8,586 bases of DNA from assembly GCA_002697475.1 (NCBI GenBank), contig NZVW01000117.1:1-8586 (forward strand). The letters are read 5' to 3'. Below the pieces are notes generated by a model, which was given only the letters and a program-made list of their open reading frames with translations, was not told where the DNA came from and did not search any database. This document shows, in pieces, positions 6,133 to 8,586 of this stretch; the stretch's first letter is position 1, and each line of letters begins with the position of its first letter. Origin of the DNA: Aquimarina sp. Its GTDB lineage: Bacteria; Bacteroidota; Bacteroidia; Flavobacteriales; Flavobacteriaceae. The position numbers were made by a program, and so were the translations under genes.

Positions 6133-8586
6133 CTAAGCAGTAGCGGGAACAGCGGACTGATCCACTACCTTCTTCTTAGTAAAACGTACTTTAACTCTAT
6201 TGACAATAAAAAACAGACAAGGAACAATAATTAAGGTTAAGAATGTCGCTATAATAAGTCCATAGATCACTGCCCAGGCCAAAGGTCCCCAGAAGATTAC
6301 GTTATCTCCACCCAGATAGATCTTAGGATCAAACTCTGAGAATAGTGAAAAGAAATCTAAGTTAAAACCTATTGCCAGCGGTATTAATCCTAACTCTGTG
6401 GTAATCGCAGTTAATAATACAGGTCTTAACCTGGCTTTACCACCCTTGACAATTAATTTTAGAACTTCTTCATTAGATAAGACCTGATCTTCATCAAGAT
6501 CCAGTTCTACTTTTCTACGATCGATAAGTAATTGGGTATAATCCAATAGCACTACTCCGTTATTTACTACAATCCCGGCTAGCGAAATAATACCCATCAT
6601 GGTCATCATAATAACGAATGAAGCACCTGTGATCAGGATTCCTCCAAATACACCTATAAAACTCAGGAATATGGCAATCATAATAATTGTAGGTTTAGAA
6701 ATAGAGCTAAACTGGAAGATAAGAATCAACATAATTAATCCAAGACCTGAGAAAAATGCTCCCATTAAAAACGACATTTGTTTATTTTGCTCTTCAATCT
6801 GACCTGTGAAATCAATTTCCACACCTTTTGGAAGATCATTCAGAAAAGATTGCATTTCAGCTTCAATCTTAGATACTATCGCACCCGCATCTGTATAACC
6901 GGGTTGTAGTCCGGAGTATACGGTAACTACTCGCTTACCATCCTTATGTTTAATAGCACTAAAAGATGAGGTGTTTTTTTGAGATGCTACTGCAGACACA
7001 GGTATTTCTTTTATTCTTCCCGTTGCAGGGTCTCTAAAGGTGATGTTCTGATTAAACAATGCACTGGTGTTGTATCTCAAATCTTCGTTGAATCGTACAT
7101 ACATATCATAGTCTTCTCCATCTTTTTTGTATACTCCGGTCTTTTCACCAAAAATGGATCTTCTCAATTGATTACCTACCTGCCCCGCAGACACTCCTAA
7201 TTCACCTGCTTTTTCACGATCTACAGCAATCAGCATAGCCGGTTTACCTTTATTCACATCGATTTTAAGTTCTTCTATACCAGGGATGTTCTTTTCATTA
7301 ATAAAAGTTCTCATATCCTCTGCGATATTGATGAGCTCATCATAATCAGGACCTTCAATTTCTATATTGATAGGATATCCTGCAGGAGGGCCTACCGGAT
7401 CCTTTTCTACAGAAATGGCTACACCCGGATAAATTCCCTTTAATGCTTCCTGAACTTTGCTACGCAATACTTCAGAATCCTTACCTCTACGGAATTTATA
7501 CTCACGCATAGTGGCAGTGATCTTTGCCTTATGCGGCATCTCTGCTGAACTACCTCCATCTGTCTGAGGATTACCTGCTCCTTCACCTACCTGTGAAACA
7601 GCTGACTCTACTAAGTAGTTATAGTCACCATCTGTATAAGCATCAGCATTGATCACGTCGTAGACGCGTTGTTCAATTTCTTTAGTGATTTTATTGGTCT
7701 TATCAATATCAGTTCCCTGAGGATATTCTATATAGACCACAATTTGATTAGGTTTATTATCCGGAAAGAATTCTACCTTAGTTCGTTGGCTCATCATTGA
7801 ACCAATGAATAACCCAAAAACAACAAACAGCAATATAAACGTTCCAATAGTAAATAGATAAGGTCTCCATCCTTTAAGAGCAAAAGTCAGAAAGCCGTGG
7901 TATTTATCCTCAAGCCAAGTTAATATTCTACGTTGGAAGAAATTGGCAGCTCCTTTTAACACATAGCGATATAACCAAAACATAAGAGCAGTCACAATCA
8001 TTAATGATCCTAATGCACTTACTGCTCCACCAAAAATTAGAATCGGGATTCCAAAACCACAGAGGATTAGGGTTAAACGAATCAGCTGCTTTCTGGTTAA
8101 TTGTCGTTCGCCAACTTCCATAAACTGAGATACCAGCATAGAGTTAATGAATATAGCCACAAATAGAGATGATCCTAATACTACAGAAAGTGTAATAGGG
8201 AAGTAGATCATAAATTCTCCCATTACGCCAGGCCACATTCCTAAGGGTATAAACGCAGCCACAGTAGTCGCAGTAGAAATAATAATCGGAAACGCTATTT
8301 CACCTATACCTTTTTTAGCAGCTTCTATTCTGGACATCCCTTCATCTTCCATCAAACGATATACGTTTTCAACTACAACGATTCCATTATCTACAAGCAT
8401 TCCCAGTCCCATAATCAACGCAAAGAGGATCATAGTATTCATGGTATAACCTAAAGCAGATAAAATCATAAAGGACATGAACATCGACATAGGAATCGCA
8501 AATCCCACGAATAATGCGTTTCTAAAACCTAAGAAGAACATCAGTACTCCAACAACTAGGATGATACCAAATATGATGTTGTTTAC
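6133..8586 (-). CDS. RND-family efflux pump permease (AcrB-like), N-terminus outside window
   Basis: The frame runs in from the right edge (first visible residues VNNIIFGIILVVGV) and ends at TAG 6135-6133, giving 817 visible residues. By alignment to AcrB about 340 N-terminal residues are missing. The internal ATG at 8541 is not the start, because the frame continues upstream in conserved TM sequence. RND permeases sit in the inner membrane as trimers and use the proton gradient to expel substrates through a periplasmic adaptor and an outer-membrane channel. Visible parts are the TM4 motif GMLVDNGIVVVENV (Asp66, Asn67, equivalent to AcrB Asp407/Asp408), the second periplasmic porter/docking half (about 270-600, including DPVGPPAGYP), TM10 (GIVVNNGVVLLDY) and TM11 (RLRPVLLTAITTELG). 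Between TM6 and TM7 there is extra sequence with two hydrophobic segments (about 168-190 and 191-209). The TM4 Asp/Asn, an Asn in place of Lys940 and Glu731 in TM11 differ from AcrB. Substrate cannot be told; drugs are likelier than metal ions, as no CusA-type Met signature was noticed. Confidence 0.95.
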   Translation of the reverse strand, partial: VNNIIFGIILVVGVLMFFLGFRNALFVGFAIPMSMFMSFMILSALGYTMNTMILFALIMGLGMLVDNGIVVVENVYRLMEDEGMSRIEAAKKGIGEIAFPIIISTATTVAAFIPLGMWPGVMGEFMIYFPITLSVVLGSSLFVAIFINSMLVSQFMEVGERQLTRKQLIRLTLILCGFGIPILIFGGAVSALGSLMIVTALMFWLYRYVLKGAANFFQRRILTWLEDKYHGFLTFALKGWRPYLFTIGTFILLFVVFGLFIGSMMSQRTKVEFFPDNKPNQIVVYIEYPQGTDIDKTNKITKEIEQRVYDVINADAYTDGDYNYLVESAVSQVGEGAGNPQTDGGSSAEMPHKAKITATMREYKFRRGKDSEVLRSKVQEALKGIYPGVAISVEKDPVGPPAGYPINIEIEGPDYDELINIAEDMRTFINEKNIPGIEELKIDVNKGKPAMLIAVDREKAGELGVSAGQVGNQLRRSIFGEKTGVYKKDGEDYDMYVRFNEDLRYNTSALFNQNITFRDPATGRIKEIPVSAVASQKNTSSFSAIKHKDGKRVVTVYSGLQPGYTDAGAIVSKIEAEMQSFLNDLPKGVEIDFTGQIEEQNKQMSFLMGAFFSGLGLIMLILIFQFSSISKPTIIMIAIFLSFIGVFGGILITGASFVIMMTMMGIISLAGIVVNNGVVLLDYTQLLIDRRKVELDLDEDQVLSNEEVLKLIVKGGKARLRPVLLTAITTELGLIPLAIGFNLDFFSLFSEFDPKIYLGGDNVIFWGPLAWAVIYGLIIATFLTLIIVPCLFFIVNRVKVRFTKKKVVDQSAVPATA

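Noticed and set aside
6599..7200. Plus-strand open frames of 67 and 73 codons
   Set aside because: They are antisense to conserved RND permease sequence.
8539..8541. ATG as start of the RND gene
   Set aside because: The same frame continues upstream to the window edge with typical RND transmembrane sequence, so the gene is cut by the window, not short.

Overview
The window looks like chromosomal DNA from a Bacteroidetes bacterium, most likely Flavobacteriaceae. The grounds are AT-rich sequence, secretion signals ending in A-Q or G-Q, no clear Shine-Dalgarno sequences, a secreted protein with fibronectin-like domains paired with an outer-membrane barrel, and an RND pump with the wording typical of Bacteroidetes homologues. 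This placement comes from protein style, not from a database match. All three genes lie on the minus strand, so transcription runs from high to low coordinates.

Region by region, from high to low coordinates. (1) 8586-6133 is the C-terminal two thirds of an RND-type efflux pump permease; its 5' end lies beyond the right edge. A strong intrinsic terminator at 6086-6111 ends it. (2) The roughly 600-base intergenic stretch below it holds the most unusual structure here: a degenerate tandem array of 13 units of exactly 21 bp (5762-6034) with no insertion or deletion. Its variable positions fall every third base, which is coding-like, yet no frame has a usable start codon and a full-length reading. 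(3) 5490-3013 encodes an outer-membrane beta-barrel protein with a long charged helical C-terminal extension. Its start is almost certainly a TTG, because the open frame has no usable ATG. (4) Only 31 bases later begins a large exported protein (2981-1, running off the left edge) with fibronectin-like domains, an acidic region, a calcium-loop-like motif and a metzincin-like zinc site.

The barrel gene and the metzincin-like gene look like one operon whose products act at or beyond the outer membrane. The barrel could anchor, export or process its partner, but this is inference from adjacency. The RND gene is separated by the terminator and is probably an independent unit. The most interesting items are the 21-bp array, the metzincin-like site with one extra residue in its zinc motif, and the changed charged residues in the RND proton-relay region.
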